DNA of 64,000 nt from Methylotenera mobilis 13 (GCF_000384255.1 NZ_KB913035.1:62001-126000), one strand, 5' to 3'. Positions 35,341 to 44,697 are shown, counted from the first letter of the stretch. The notes: generated by a model from the sequence alone, not told the origin. Numbers and translations: made by a program.

Positions 35341-35940
35341 ATGGCGACAGCGTCTAAAACATTACGCGAAATTTCGGGCTTAGGACTATCGGCTACATCA
35401 CTGGCATCTTCTGCCCTGGTGATGATTGATTGCCAAAATACCTATCGAAAAGGGCTAATGCAATTAACGAATGTGGAACCAGCAATCATTGAAGCAAAAA
35501 AACTACTTACACGCGCAAGAGTGCTCAACATTCCAATCATTCACATTCAACATGATGCTGGCGTGGGTTCGCCGTATGACATTACCGCCGAAATAGGCGC
35601 AATCTGTGATGAAGTGGCCCCTATCAATGGTGAAACTGTTATCGTTAAAAACTACCCTAACGCGTTTATCCACACAACACTTGATCAACATTTAAAAACA
35701 CTAGGCATCAACAACATTGTGTTAGCAGGATTTATGACACACATGTGCATCAACTCAACCGCCCATGGTGGTTTTAATTTAGGCTATACAGTCACCGTAG
35801 TTGCAAGTGCCACCGCCACACGGCCACTAGAAGCCGCTAACGGAAAAGTATTGACTGCTGAAGAGGTGCATGAAGCCGCCATTGCCTCAACGCGTGATTT
35901 ATATGCGGCTATTGTAGATAATGTAGATGCACTGAGTTGA
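35341..35940 (+). CDS. isochorismatase-family cysteine hydrolase
   Basis: A 199-residue member of the isochorismatase-like hydrolases. The catalytic triad is visible: Asp in VMIDCQNTY, Lys in VIVKNYPNAF and Cys in GFMTHMCINSTAHGG. The family includes nicotinamidases, N-carbamoylsarcosine amidases and many uncharacterised amidases, so the substrate is open. AAAGGAAACAGG directly precedes the ATG. It is single, followed by a strong dyad and a convergent PAS-GGDEF-EAL gene. Confidence 0.9.
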   Translation: MATASKTLREISGLGLSATSLASSALVMIDCQNTYRKGLMQLTNVEPAIIEAKKLLTRARVLNIPIIHIQHDAGVGSPYDITAEIGAICDEVAPINGETVIVKNYPNAFIHTTLDQHLKTLGINNIVLAGFMTHMCINSTAHGGFNLGYTVTVVASATATRPLEAANGKVLTAEEVHEAAIASTRDLYAAIVDNVDALS

Positions 35941-35965
35941 TTCAACCAACACTTAGCTAAATCTC

Positions 35966-35999
35966 CACAGCTTACTAAGCACTTAATTGGTAAGCTGTG
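35966..35999. terminator. hairpin between convergent genes
   Basis: CACAGCTTAC and GTAAGCTGTG form a perfect 10-bp stem across 14 bases between two convergent stop codons. No clear T run on either side, so termination efficiency is doubtful. Confidence 0.45.
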
Positions 36000-36015
36000 A
36001 TTCCGTGCTTCACGA

Positions 36016-38235
36016 TTAAACCAGCTTAGTGATATCCACAACCGATCCATAATGCTTCATGAGCGCATCAAACTGCTCAATAGGTAATGGCTTACTAAAT
36101 AAATACCCTTGATATGCCATACAGTCATGCTGCTTCAAGAAGGCCAATTGCGCTTCGGTTTCAACACCTTCAGCAATCACGTTTAAGCTAAAGTTCTGTG
36201 CCATATCAATAATGGTTTTTACCATCACTGCATCACTTTTATCGGTGGTGATATCTCGCACAAAACTTTGATCAATCTTGATCTGATCCAGTGGCAAACG
36301 TTTTAAATAAGAGAGTGAAGAAAACCCAGTGCCAAAATCATCTAAAGACAACGTAACCCCTACTTCTTGTCTTAATAGATTCTTTTTTGCAATCACATCA
36401 GCAATATCATCCAGCGCGACACTTTCTGTCAGCTCTAACTTAAGTCGTGATGGATCTATCCCATGTTTACGAATAGCCGATACGACCTGCTCAACAAAGT
36501 TTGCTTGCTTAAACTGCTGCGCGCTAATATTAACAGCTAACACCAAATTGCCCATTTTCTCATGCGCACTCCACACAGCAATCTGCCGGCAGGCCTCGTC
36601 TAGCACCCAATCACCAATATTTAGAATCAATCCACTTTCTTCTGCCACTGGAATAAAATGTGCTGGTGAAACCATGCCTCTTTGCGGGTGTATCCAACGA
36701 ATCAGTGCCTCTGCACCTATTGGCTGATTTTCGTGGTCAACTTGTAGTTGGTAGTGCAACTCAAATTGTTCGGTTTCTAGTGCATGATGTAAATCAGACT
36801 CTAGCAAAGCACGCACTTCAACTAGCTTCTGCATTCGGGGGTCAAAAAAGCGGACTCTATTTCGGCCGCCATCTTTTGCCTGATACATTGCCATATCGGC
36901 ACGTTTGATTAATTCCTCTACACTTTTATCCTGTCCGCAAAAAACCGACACTCCAATGCTTGATGAGCTATGTATATTCAATTGGTTGATTTGATAAGGC
37001 TCGGCAAGTGCTGCACGTATGTTTTCAGCAATTTTTGCCGCCATACGGGAAGCGTCTTCTAAATTTGCACCTAATCTTTCTACCAGTACAACAAACTCAT
37101 CACCACCCTGACGGGCAACAGTATCCACCTCCCGCACACAGGCGTTGATTCTTTTTGCCACCTCAATCAGCAACAAATCACCATCACTATGGCCTTGCGT
37201 ATCGTTAATGACTTTAAACTTATCTAAATCAAGAAACAACAAAGCCCCATATTGCATACTACGCGCAGAGGCTGCCAAAGCAATGTGCAGCCTGTCCAGT
37301 AAGTGTCTTCTATTAAATAAGCCAGTTAACGCATCTTTATAAGCTAGGTTCTGAATTTCCTCTTCTGCCCGTTTGCGGTCACTAATATCACGACCCACCG
37401 ATTGAATTTCTGTCAGTTGTCCATGCTCGTCAAAAATCCCTCGGTTACTAAACTGCATCCAGTGAACCTGACCACTTGCAGACAACACTCTATTTTCAAT
37501 TATCACCACAGGGTTAGCCTGAGACATCGTGGATAATTCAGCAATCACACGCTGCACATCTTCAGGGTAAACAACGGGTGTCCATGTGGAGCCAATCATC
37601 TCCTCTTCGGTTTTACCAAAGAACCGACAATAAACATCATTCACAAAAATATAGGTGCCATCAGCACGCAATCTCGAGATGACTTCCGTTTGATCTTGCA
37701 CCACGGAACGAAAGCGCTCTTCACTTTGCCTCAGCACGGCTTCTGCCTCTTTAATGGCGCTGATATCAGTCACTAGAACAAAGAATCCATGCACCTCGCC
37801 ATCTCTAATATCTGGAATGTAATGCGCTAATGAGTGACGCGAGCGGCTACTATCTGCATTAGGGATAATCCGCTCAAACTCCTGAAACTCGCCCCTTAAG
37901 GCACCTTCAATATAGGGCAGGTTTAAGCGATATAGATCTTCACCCAGTAGCTCCCAAATATATTTACCAACAATCTGACTAATATCTACACCAAACCATA
38001 GTTCATAAGCCTTATTTACAAAGCGATTCTTCAGGTCTTTGTCCCAATACCCTACCATCGAAGGTAAATAATCGAGTACAGTTTGAATCACTGAACTTGA
38101 TAACATTGAGTCAGCGATCTGATCAGAGGCTTTAGAAAGTTTTGATAATTCTTCAGGCAAAATAAGATTGTCGGTAACACTAGCTTTTACATCTTCTGAA
38201 TTAGCGAATACTGGCGGAATTGATGGAGATTTCAT
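36016..38235 (-). CDS. PAS-PAS-GGDEF-EAL protein
   Basis: A 739-residue soluble protein with two PAS/PAC modules (about 50-165 and 170-290), GGDEF (300-460, ARQGGDEF with an REVD inhibitory site) and EAL (470-725). The EAL catalytic set is intact: AEALIRW, ELTESVA, LDDFGTGFSS, KIDQSF and AEGVET. Both synthesis and breakdown of cyclic-di-GMP are possible. The first 45 residues are polar and of unknown role. No membrane segment. Single gene, the sixth GGDEF protein in the window. Confidence 0.94.
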   Translation of the reverse strand: MKSPSIPPVFANSEDVKASVTDNLILPEELSKLSKASDQIADSMLSSSVIQTVLDYLPSMVGYWDKDLKNRFVNKAYELWFGVDISQIVGKYIWELLGEDLYRLNLPYIEGALRGEFQEFERIIPNADSSRSRHSLAHYIPDIRDGEVHGFFVLVTDISAIKEAEAVLRQSEERFRSVVQDQTEVISRLRADGTYIFVNDVYCRFFGKTEEEMIGSTWTPVVYPEDVQRVIAELSTMSQANPVVIIENRVLSASGQVHWMQFSNRGIFDEHGQLTEIQSVGRDISDRKRAEEEIQNLAYKDALTGLFNRRHLLDRLHIALAASARSMQYGALLFLDLDKFKVINDTQGHSDGDLLLIEVAKRINACVREVDTVARQGGDEFVVLVERLGANLEDASRMAAKIAENIRAALAEPYQINQLNIHSSSSIGVSVFCGQDKSVEELIKRADMAMYQAKDGGRNRVRFFDPRMQKLVEVRALLESDLHHALETEQFELHYQLQVDHENQPIGAEALIRWIHPQRGMVSPAHFIPVAEESGLILNIGDWVLDEACRQIAVWSAHEKMGNLVLAVNISAQQFKQANFVEQVVSAIRKHGIDPSRLKLELTESVALDDIADVIAKKNLLRQEVGVTLSLDDFGTGFSSLSYLKRLPLDQIKIDQSFVRDITTDKSDAVMVKTIIDMAQNFSLNVIAEGVETEAQLAFLKQHDCMAYQGYLFSKPLPIEQFDALMKHYGSVVDITKLV

Positions 38236-38417
38236 AAGCGAATAGTGCCATAACTTATTAAGGTTAAAAAGTAATTAGTTAACAATATCAATCATATGAG
38301 AATAAAAACTTTTGTTTATCATCGGGCTTGTTTCAAACAGTTCCATCTACTCACTAAAGTGTAAGTTAGCCGCGAAAAGCGCTTAATTGCTCAATCAATA
38401 AGCCGACAAAAACTAAA
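38236..38417. other. AT-rich upstream region of the PAS-GGDEF-EAL gene
   Basis: Non-coding. It must hold the promoter of the minus-strand PAS-GGDEF-EAL gene but no box stands out; no riboswitch motif like that at 31179 is seen. Confidence 0.4.
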
Positions 38418-38435
38418 AAGGAGCCTGAGCTCCTT
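38418..38435 (-). terminator. terminator of the 38-residue peptide gene
   Basis: AAGGAGC and GCTCCTT pair across a four-base loop. The minus-strand reading continues as TTTTAGTTTTT. It lies about 75 bases after the small gene's stop codon. Confidence 0.65.
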
Positions 38436-38508
38436 AAAAAATAAAACGCCTAAACTTTAGCGCTCAGACTAAATAACAAGTCTGCTTTATTAGAAGCTAG
38501 CGAGATAC

Positions 38509-38625
38509 TTATTTCTTTGGTGCAGGTTTACTAGGAATGAGAGTAGAGCCCGACACAACAACTACTTTTTTGTCCTGTTTAGGCTTTTTCGTCTCTTTGT
38601 TTTTATGTAACTGCCCTTTTGCCAT
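38509..38625 (-). CDS. 38-residue lysine-rich protein
   Basis: A very short gene with a strong ribosome-binding site (TTTAGGAGAAACATCATG) and its own terminator downstream. The product begins MAKGQLHKNKETKKPKQDKK and ends SKPAPKK; about a third of residues are lysine. I recall similar MAKGQ...NKE-KKPK small proteins annotated as hypothetical across betaproteobacteria, but cannot check this. A nucleic-acid or ribosome-associated peptide would fit the charge; function is unknown. Confidence 0.75.
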   Translation of the reverse strand: MAKGQLHKNKETKKPKQDKKVVVVSGSTLIPSKPAPKK

Positions 38626-38869
38626 GATGTTTCTCCTAAAGTTTTCAACATCAAACTGATTAATCAATCATTAAACACTACGTGCTTAAAAATCACTCAG
38701 ATATGTTTGATTCATATGGTGAATTGGACTGGTATCCTCACCAATGGTTTCATCATAGGCTGATGCGAAAATATAGGGTGATTATTTTTAACTAAGGCTA
38801 TACAAGGCTATGTGAAGTAGCGCCTGCAAACTTAAATAAAACGCTAGCTAGAACAAGCAGTAAAGATAA
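38626..38869. other. intergene upstream of the 38-residue gene
   Basis: About 240 bases with no gene. A tandem AAGGCTAT pair separated by two bases lies near 38792-38811. Otherwise nothing recognisable. Confidence 0.4.
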
Positions 38870-38889
38870 GATTGGTCTGTGAGCCAATC
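38870..38889 (-). terminator. probable tRNA-Pro terminator
   Basis: GATTGG and CCAATC form a 6-bp stem across eight bases just after the tRNA 3' end on the minus strand, followed by TTATCTTT. Weak but well placed. Confidence 0.4.
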
Positions 38890-38906
38890 ATTGAAACCAA
38901 TTAAAT

Positions 38907-38983
38907 TGGTCGGCGTGGAGAGATTCGAACTCCCGACATCCTGCTCCCAAAGCAGGCGCGCTACCAGGCTACGCTACACGCCG
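38907..38983 (-). tRNA. tRNA-Pro (anticodon TGG)
   Basis: A 77-base cloverleaf on the minus strand. Acceptor stem CGGCGTG pairs with CACGCCG, the D-arm contains AGCCTGGTAGCGC, the anticodon stem-loop is CCTGC-TTTGGGA-GCAGG giving anticodon TGG, and the T-arm contains GTTCGAATC. The discriminator is A and the CCA end is encoded in the DNA. It reads CCN proline codons, mainly CCA. Confidence 0.96.
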
Positions 38984-39117
38984 AAGGTCGGCACTATACT
39001 GCTAACAAGCATACCCGTCAACTATTAACGCTTAGTTAACTACTACCACCTGATTTAATTGTATTGTTTTACACTAACAAGTGCCCAAGCTTGTATTGGC
39101 AGTGATTAAGCCGGCCG

Positions 39118-41100
39118 TTAGCTCTTGTCAGCTCGCCACTGTGCATTCAACAAGCGATCTTGGCGCTCATCTCCTAAGCGCCGAATAAAAGTACAAGTCT
39201 GGCGATGAATAGTCACGCCCCGATCGCATGTCACATAACCGACGATGGCATCTGGAAAAACTGGCTTGCAGCATTTAGCCATATTGGTCTGTAAGTTACC
39301 GATACCCTCTATCGTCACTTCTGTTGTGCTTAAATTTGTGGGTACTCTTTTTACCGCTACATGACTGACCTTCTCGGCATTTGGGTGCAACAACTCTTGA
39401 ATAGCCGTGGCCATTTGATATTCGCTTACATCTCCTCGACCAATCGCATTTAAACAATCTTCAAGTTTATTAAAATGTAGCTTTTGGGCGATTTTTTCCT
39501 GATTCAACGAACCAGCACCCGCACGATGAATCTCCTTATCTAACCTTGCACGTCCGTGCGTGATATTTTCTTCTGCGTGCTGATGTTTAAACCAGTGTCT
39601 TACTTTCGCTCGTCCGCTTGCACTCTTTAAGTAGCCAAGTGTCGGGCTTAACCAATCGCGGCTAGGCGCACCATGCTTAGTGGTCAGAATTTCTACCCGC
39701 TCCGCATTCTGTAGTTTGTAATTAAGCGGTACGATATGACCATCCACTTTAGCCCCGCGCGTGCGGTGCCCTAAATCTGTATGTAAGGCATAGGCAAAAT
39801 CAATAGGCGTCGCGTCTTTAGGTAAATCAACCACTCGCCCTTGTGGGGTAAATACATAGACATTGTCCTGAAACAATTCAGTCTTAAACTGCTCAAGTAT
39901 GTCACCACTGTCTTTGGGCGCCTCTTTCCACGCCAATATTTGGCGTAACCATGCGATTTTCTCATCGAGTACGATGTCAGACTTGCCACCTTCTTTGTAG
40001 CGCCAATGGGCAGCGACACCAAGCTCAGAATATTCATGCATTTCAAAGGTTCGAATCTGCACCTCTAACGCCAAGCCTTCTGGCCCATTCACTGCAGTAT
40101 GTAACGAGCGATAATTATTGCTTTTGGGGCGTGCAATGTAATCATCAAACTCACCTGGAATAGCCTGCCATAGCGTTTGCACCAAACTGAGTGCGGTGTA
40201 GCAGTCTTTCACGTCATCCACCAAAATACGCACAGCACGCACATCGAACAACTGCTCAAAATCAAGATTTTTGCGCCGCATTTTGTTGATAATGCTGTAG
40301 ATATGTTTTGGGCGACCCGATACTTCAGCTTTGATACCAGCCTGCGCTAATTTTTGCTTAAGCGTATCCTCAACGTGCTTAATATATTGTTCACGGTCAA
40401 CACGACGTGAATCCAGTAGCTTGGCGACTTCTTTGTAGAGTTGCGGCTCTAAATAACGCAGTGACAGGTCTTCCATCTCCCACTTAAGCTGCCATACTCC
40501 TAAACGATTTGCCAGTGGGGAAAAAACACCTTGGATACCCCGTGCAATCTGCTTTTGTTGTGTTTCACTAGCACCCGCTAAGTAGCGAAGCGTTTGCGTG
40601 CGTTCGGCTAGCTTAATCAACACCACACGAATATCTTGCACCATTGCCAACAGCATCTTGCGTAAGCTTTCAATCTGCTTGCTGTAGTCGCCATTTTCTT
40701 TATCCTGCGCTTGCAGATCTTCAAACTCACTGAACTCCTGCACTTGCTCTATGCGCAAAATACCTTCCACCAAACTGACGATATTACTACCAAACCTTGC
40801 TTTTAAAGTTTCCTGCCAGTTGTCGATATGCGCAGGTGCCGCATATAAAATGGTCGCGATAATGGTCTCCGCATCCATATTTAAACTAATCAGTATGGCG
40901 GCTGTGCCTGTTGCATGTTGCAACAAGGGCACGCCTGTTAATTCAGTATGTGATGCATAGGCCAAAGTCGCAAGCTCACAAGCTTGGCGAACTAACTCAA
41001 CCTCACTAGGAGATAAATGCTTCGATAATGAATCTATCCATACTTGCGTATCATGATCAGATAAAGCTGGAATTTGTAATGAGCTGGAGCCATGAATCAT
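39118..41100 (-). CDS. relA: RelA, (p)ppGpp synthetase without ACT domain
   Basis: Makes pppGpp on stalled ribosomes in amino-acid starvation. Order: an inactive HD-like domain (the HD pair is replaced, TILYAAPAH around residue 85), the synthetase domain with EFDD at 317-320 (the EXDD type of monofunctional RelA) and SNNYRSLHTAV, a TGS domain (about 410-470), a helical region, and the CCKP...C zinc-finger region (about 605-640). The protein stops at 660 residues, about where the ACT domain of the 744-residue E. coli enzyme would begin. No ACT-like frame follows the stop. It is followed 134 bases later by tRNA-Pro. Confidence 0.94.
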   Translation of the reverse strand: MIHGSSSLQIPALSDHDTQVWIDSLSKHLSPSEVELVRQACELATLAYASHTELTGVPLLQHATGTAAILISLNMDAETIIATILYAAPAHIDNWQETLKARFGSNIVSLVEGILRIEQVQEFSEFEDLQAQDKENGDYSKQIESLRKMLLAMVQDIRVVLIKLAERTQTLRYLAGASETQQKQIARGIQGVFSPLANRLGVWQLKWEMEDLSLRYLEPQLYKEVAKLLDSRRVDREQYIKHVEDTLKQKLAQAGIKAEVSGRPKHIYSIINKMRRKNLDFEQLFDVRAVRILVDDVKDCYTALSLVQTLWQAIPGEFDDYIARPKSNNYRSLHTAVNGPEGLALEVQIRTFEMHEYSELGVAAHWRYKEGGKSDIVLDEKIAWLRQILAWKEAPKDSGDILEQFKTELFQDNVYVFTPQGRVVDLPKDATPIDFAYALHTDLGHRTRGAKVDGHIVPLNYKLQNAERVEILTTKHGAPSRDWLSPTLGYLKSASGRAKVRHWFKHQHAEENITHGRARLDKEIHRAGAGSLNQEKIAQKLHFNKLEDCLNAIGRGDVSEYQMATAIQELLHPNAEKVSHVAVKRVPTNLSTTEVTIEGIGNLQTNMAKCCKPVFPDAIVGYVTCDRGVTIHRQTCTFIRRLGDERQDRLLNAQWRADKS

Positions 41101-41106
41101 TGTTAT

Positions 41107-41316
41107 TTAATCTTCTATTCTAAAACCAACCTTAATAGTTACTTGATAATGCGCAATCTGACCATTCACAATATGGCCTCTAGTTTCCACAACTTCAAAC
41201 CAATCCATATGTTTAACAGTTAACGCTGCTTTGGCAATTGCGTTACGAATAGCGTCATCTGAGCCAACTGTAGAGCTACCAACAAGTTCAATCAGTTTAT
41301 AGGTATGTGCAGACAT
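41107..41316 (-). CDS. dodecin, flavin-storage protein
   Basis: A 69-residue dodecin. The pattern KLIELVGSSTVGSDDAIRNAIAKAALTVKHMDWFEVVETRG (abridged here as LIELVGSS and MDWFEVVETRG) is diagnostic, with the tryptophan that stacks on flavin. Twelve copies form a hollow sphere that binds FMN or riboflavin. It lies six bases upstream of relA on the same strand and may share its transcript. Confidence 0.93.
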   Translation of the reverse strand: MSAHTYKLIELVGSSTVGSDDAIRNAIAKAALTVKHMDWFEVVETRGHIVNGQIAHYQVTIKVGFRIED

Positions 41317-41552
41317 GTCATTCTCCTTGATTAAAAAATCTTAAATAAACCCTGATAATTATCATCATCTGCTTTTTAATGGAATATTACCAATTTAATT
41401 TGGTGCCATTTAATTGGCTTTCAAGATGGTTAATCAATATGCGATCGTTTAACTTGTAGCATCAACGCTAGATTAACATCCATCATTCTGTGAAAAGCTG
41501 CCTGTGGTAAGATTCCGTCACATTCAACTTGCTTAACCAACTCAATATCACC

Positions 41553-41819
41553 ATGACAAATACAGAACAACTAACAGACGGCCTAAAAAGCATCACAGGC
41601 CTGACAGATCAAGAGTACGAAGCACTTAGCGCCGCGCTTGCAAAAATGAGAGCACCTAAATTGGAGGCTGGAGATAGCGGTGTTCATTCAAAAATGCTAT
41701 CCGCAGTACGCCACCAACTTCAACAACGCTTAAATAACGGCAGCCATTTAAGTGACGATGAAAAAACAAAACTTATGCATGATATTGCAGAGCTTGATCG
41801 TAAAATGTACGCACTCTAA
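41553..41819 (+). CDS. small helical protein of unknown function
   Basis: An 88-residue protein counted from the ATG at 41553; a TTG eight codons upstream is an alternative. It is polar and mostly helical by appearance (QEYEALSAALAKM, SAVRHQLQQRLN, SDDEKTKLMHDIAELDRKM), without cysteines or a signal peptide. No family is recognised. The ribosome-binding site is poor. It precedes an exported protein gene by about 65 bases on the same strand. Confidence 0.6.
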   Translation: MTNTEQLTDGLKSITGLTDQEYEALSAALAKMRAPKLEAGDSGVHSKMLSAVRHQLQQRLNNGSHLSDDEKTKLMHDIAELDRKMYAL

Positions 41820-41885
41820 CGCTTACAAACTCACTTATCCCTTAAATCATCATGACTCATTCAAGCATAACCATTGGAGTATAAA

Positions 41886-42278
41886 ATGAAGCAATTTTTC
41901 ATCACACTAAGCCTGACGTTGATCAGCTTTAACGTAGTGGCTGGATGGACTGAATTTGGTGGATCAAGCAGTGATGGCAATGTTAAGACGTATTTTGAAC
42001 AAGTGACGGCTCGTAACAAAGACCATGTGATCAGAGTGTGGCAAATTAAAGACTACGCAAAACCTCAAGTAATCAACAATATGTCTTCTCTATCAGTGAA
42101 ATCTCTGCTTGAAGTCAATTGTAAAACCAGAATGATCAGAACCTTGGCTTACACGCACTACAACCAAAATTTGGGTCGTGGCGAGCCTGTAATTAAGAAC
42201 AGCAACCCTGACGAGTGGGGCAATATTGCACCAGACATTACCAATGAAGCGATGCGCAAGCGGTATTGTGGTCAATAA
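41886..42278 (+). CDS. exported protein, surface-adhesin-E-like
   Basis: A 130-residue secreted protein. Signal peptide about 1-17 ends at VVA-G, and the mature part starts with WTEFGGSSSDGNVKTYFE. The layout (WxE, then TYFE... VWQIKDY... and two cysteines, one in EVNCKTRMIR and one in the C-terminal RYCGQ) resembles the surface-adhesin protein E-like family found in many proteobacteria. TTGGAG lies seven bases before the chosen ATG. Role in adhesion is known only for a few distant members and should not be assumed here. Confidence 0.7.
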   Translation: MKQFFITLSLTLISFNVVAGWTEFGGSSSDGNVKTYFEQVTARNKDHVIRVWQIKDYAKPQVINNMSSLSVKSLLEVNCKTRMIRTLAYTHYNQNLGRGEPVIKNSNPDEWGNIAPDITNEAMRKRYCGQ

Positions 42279-42640
42279 TGCAGCCAGTGATGAAGTGCTA
42301 ATCGTTAATCCTAACGAATAAGGCGCGATTCCTGAATGGCTAAACTTGGATAATTTTGACTGCCGCTAGCTTAAACGCCACACTCATCTCTTGCTAGCAA
42401 CAGCAGTGTCTTCAATCGTTTAGACACGCCAACTTCTGATAATCAAATTACCTCAGTTCGGTTAACCACATATCAAGATAAATAATTAATATCTTTTGTG
42501 TGAATATGTGTATATTCAATCATGTGTATATCTCCATTGTGATTCTACAATGCTGAAAATTAATGGCAGTAGTTTTTCCCCTTAACGCTACACTTTTATT
42601 TTTCTTCGTATTATCAAAGTACAGCTTGCTGGAGATACCG
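42279..42640. other. non-coding region upstream of the PLD lipoprotein gene
   Basis: No credible gene before the start at 42641. It contains two dyads: TCGTTA/TAACGA near 42301-42316 and TGAATAT/ATATTCA at 42501-42518 across GTGT. The second may be regulatory for the downstream gene. Confidence 0.45.
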
Positions 42641-44050
42641 ATGTTGTTACAAAAAGTTTGGTATTTCAAGTTTCAGCAACTACTAGCAATGCTTAGCATT
42701 ACATTGCTAGGCGGGTGCAGTGCAATCCCCACCATGGTGCCCGATATGGCAATGCATCCTGCCAAAGCGGTGCAACTGGACGGCGCACACGGCCCACTCT
42801 CCCCTAAACAGACTAAACAGATTCTCGCCAAACTAGAAAAGAATGGTGCAGACACCAATATATTTGATAAACACTTAGCCTTAGAAGCTGAGATTGTCGG
42901 CAGCCCATTAGTCGTTGGTAATCAGGTACAGCTACTGGTGGATGGCCCAAGCACCTATAACGCCATGTTTGCAGCGATTGAATCTGCAAAAGATCATATC
43001 AATATGGAAACTTTTATTATTGAAAATGATGAAATCGGGCAACACTTTATTGACATACTAGTCAGCAAGCAACGGAGTGGCGTTCAAGTCAATCTGATTT
43101 ACGACAGTGTAGGCTCCATGAATACACCCAAAGAGTTTTTTGTTCCGTTGATAGAAAGTGGTGGCAACGTGCTGGAGTTTAATCCTATCAACCCGCTTAA
43201 TTCGCGCAAAAGTTGGGAAGTCAGCCTGCGCGATCACCGTAAATTACTAATCGTAGATGGTGGAACCGCGTTTGCGGGTGGTATCAATATTAGCAGCGTT
43301 TATTCCAGTGGTTCGCGTGGCAGTGGCTCATTCAGAAAATCCAAATCAGGCGAAGGAAAAGTGCCTTGGCGTGACACTCACTTACGCATGTCAGGCCCAG
43401 TGGTGAGCGAATTCCAGAAACTGTTTATCGCCACATGGAATCAGCAAAAAGGCGAGCCACTAACCGTTAAAAAGTATTTCCCTGAAACAGGCAGTCAAGG
43501 TAACGAGGTGGTACGAGCGATCGGAAGCTCTCCCGATGAACCCTATAGTCAGATTTATTCCACCCTGCTATCTGCCATCAACAGTGCAGAAACTCAGGTC
43601 TTTTTAACTAACGCTTACTTTGTGCCTGATCCGCAACTGCTAGCATCCTTGAAAGATGCTGTTGAACGTGGTGTAGATGTAAGACTACTATTACCTGCAA
43701 AAACAGATTCAGCGTTGGTATTTTATGCCTCACGTTCTTACTACGACGAACTACTGAGTGCAAAAGTCAAAATATATGAACGACAAGACGCGCTATTACA
43801 CGCAAAAACCGCGCTGATCGATGGTGTATGGTCAACGGTAGGCTCAACTAATCTAGATTGGCGTAGTTTCGTCCACAATCAGGAAATTAACGCCGTCATA
43901 CTGGGCCAAAGCTTCGGCACACAAATGCAGGTGTTGTTTGAAAAAGACCTACAATCTTCAAAAGAAATCACGCTGGAAACATGGAGAAAGCGCTCAATCA
44001 GCACGCGCATTAAAGAAAGAGCTGCACGCTTATGGGCACGCTGGCTTTAA
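42641..44050 (+). CDS. phospholipase D-family lipoprotein (cardiolipin synthase-like)
   Basis: A 469-residue protein with a lipoprotein signal peptide (ITLLGGC, Cys at about 26) and two HKD motifs: DHRKLLIVDGG with the following AGGINIS, and LLHAKTALIDGVWSTVGSTNLD (abridged as HAKTALID). These are the catalytic sites of phospholipase D/cardiolipin synthase enzymes, which move phosphatidyl groups. Being lipid-anchored in the periplasm or outer membrane makes it unlike ClsA. I chose ATG 42641 because GGAG lies eight bases before it and the signal peptide starts there. Confidence 0.85.
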   Translation: MLLQKVWYFKFQQLLAMLSITLLGGCSAIPTMVPDMAMHPAKAVQLDGAHGPLSPKQTKQILAKLEKNGADTNIFDKHLALEAEIVGSPLVVGNQVQLLVDGPSTYNAMFAAIESAKDHINMETFIIENDEIGQHFIDILVSKQRSGVQVNLIYDSVGSMNTPKEFFVPLIESGGNVLEFNPINPLNSRKSWEVSLRDHRKLLIVDGGTAFAGGINISSVYSSGSRGSGSFRKSKSGEGKVPWRDTHLRMSGPVVSEFQKLFIATWNQQKGEPLTVKKYFPETGSQGNEVVRAIGSSPDEPYSQIYSTLLSAINSAETQVFLTNAYFVPDPQLLASLKDAVERGVDVRLLLPAKTDSALVFYASRSYYDELLSAKVKIYERQDALLHAKTALIDGVWSTVGSTNLDWRSFVHNQEINAVILGQSFGTQMQVLFEKDLQSSKEITLETWRKRSISTRIKERAARLWARWL

Positions 44051-44235
44051 GCTGATAGCGGTTATTGGGTTTTCAATCTACAAGACATTAGACAAACCAT
44101 CATCCGTCATTTAGCTTTACCCAAGCGATTGGGCTTGATTTGTCATTACTCGCCTTGCTCCTTTAGCCAGTCTAATGTGATGCCACATCAAATGGATGTT
44201 ATGAGTATCGCTTGGCGACAAAGACGATATCTTGT

Positions 44236-44682
44236 CTACATCTCCACGTCTGGTTGGATAATTTGTATCGGACGAGAGCCAATTTTTGCCCCTGTCACTT
44301 CATCTAGCAGGACAGGTTTAATCTCTGTCCCTGCTTCTGCATCGAGGAAGCGCACTAATTTACCATCGCCACGGTATTTCCGCCCCCAGTCCCCTATCAT
44401 AAAAAGTACAGGAAGGAAGTCTCTGCCTGCTGTTGTCAGCACATATTCATCACGCGGCGGGTGTTCTGAATAGACCCTTTTTTCAAGGATACCTTCCTCG
44501 GTGAGCGTCGCCAAACGTTTGGTGAGTATTGTCGGCGCAATACTGAGATTTTTACGAAACTGCTCAAAGCGCGTGAGGCCAGCATGCGCATCTCTAAGTA
44601 TTAATATACTCCACGCATCACCAAGAAAATCGAGGCTCCTAGCGATTGGACAAGAATTTTTAGCATTAATTTTCGAGTTCAT
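44236..44682 (-). CDS. HxlR-type transcriptional regulator
   Basis: A 148-residue winged-helix regulator. The hallmark is CPIARSLDFLGDAWSILILRDAHAGLTRFEQFRKNLSIAPTILTKRL (abridged as CPIARSLDFLGDAW and IAPTILTKRL). The N-terminal cysteine in the CPIA motif is the redox or electrophile sensor in characterised HxlR relatives. It is divergent from an SDR/oxidoreductase operon and the intergene holds at least three copies of a GATAGT dyad, so it very probably represses that operon and itself. Confidence 0.92.
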   Translation of the reverse strand: MNSKINAKNSCPIARSLDFLGDAWSILILRDAHAGLTRFEQFRKNLSIAPTILTKRLATLTEEGILEKRVYSEHPPRDEYVLTTAGRDFLPVLFMIGDWGRKYRGDGKLVRFLDAEAGTEIKPVLLDEVTGAKIGSRPIQIIQPDVEM

Positions 44683-44688
44683 ATCATT

Positions 44689-44697
44689 TTGATAGTG
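44689..44697. promoter_or_regulatory. HxlR operator half-site
   Basis: TTGATAGTG, matching the right arm of the palindrome at 44724, lies just upstream of the hxlR-type gene start. Confidence 0.5.
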
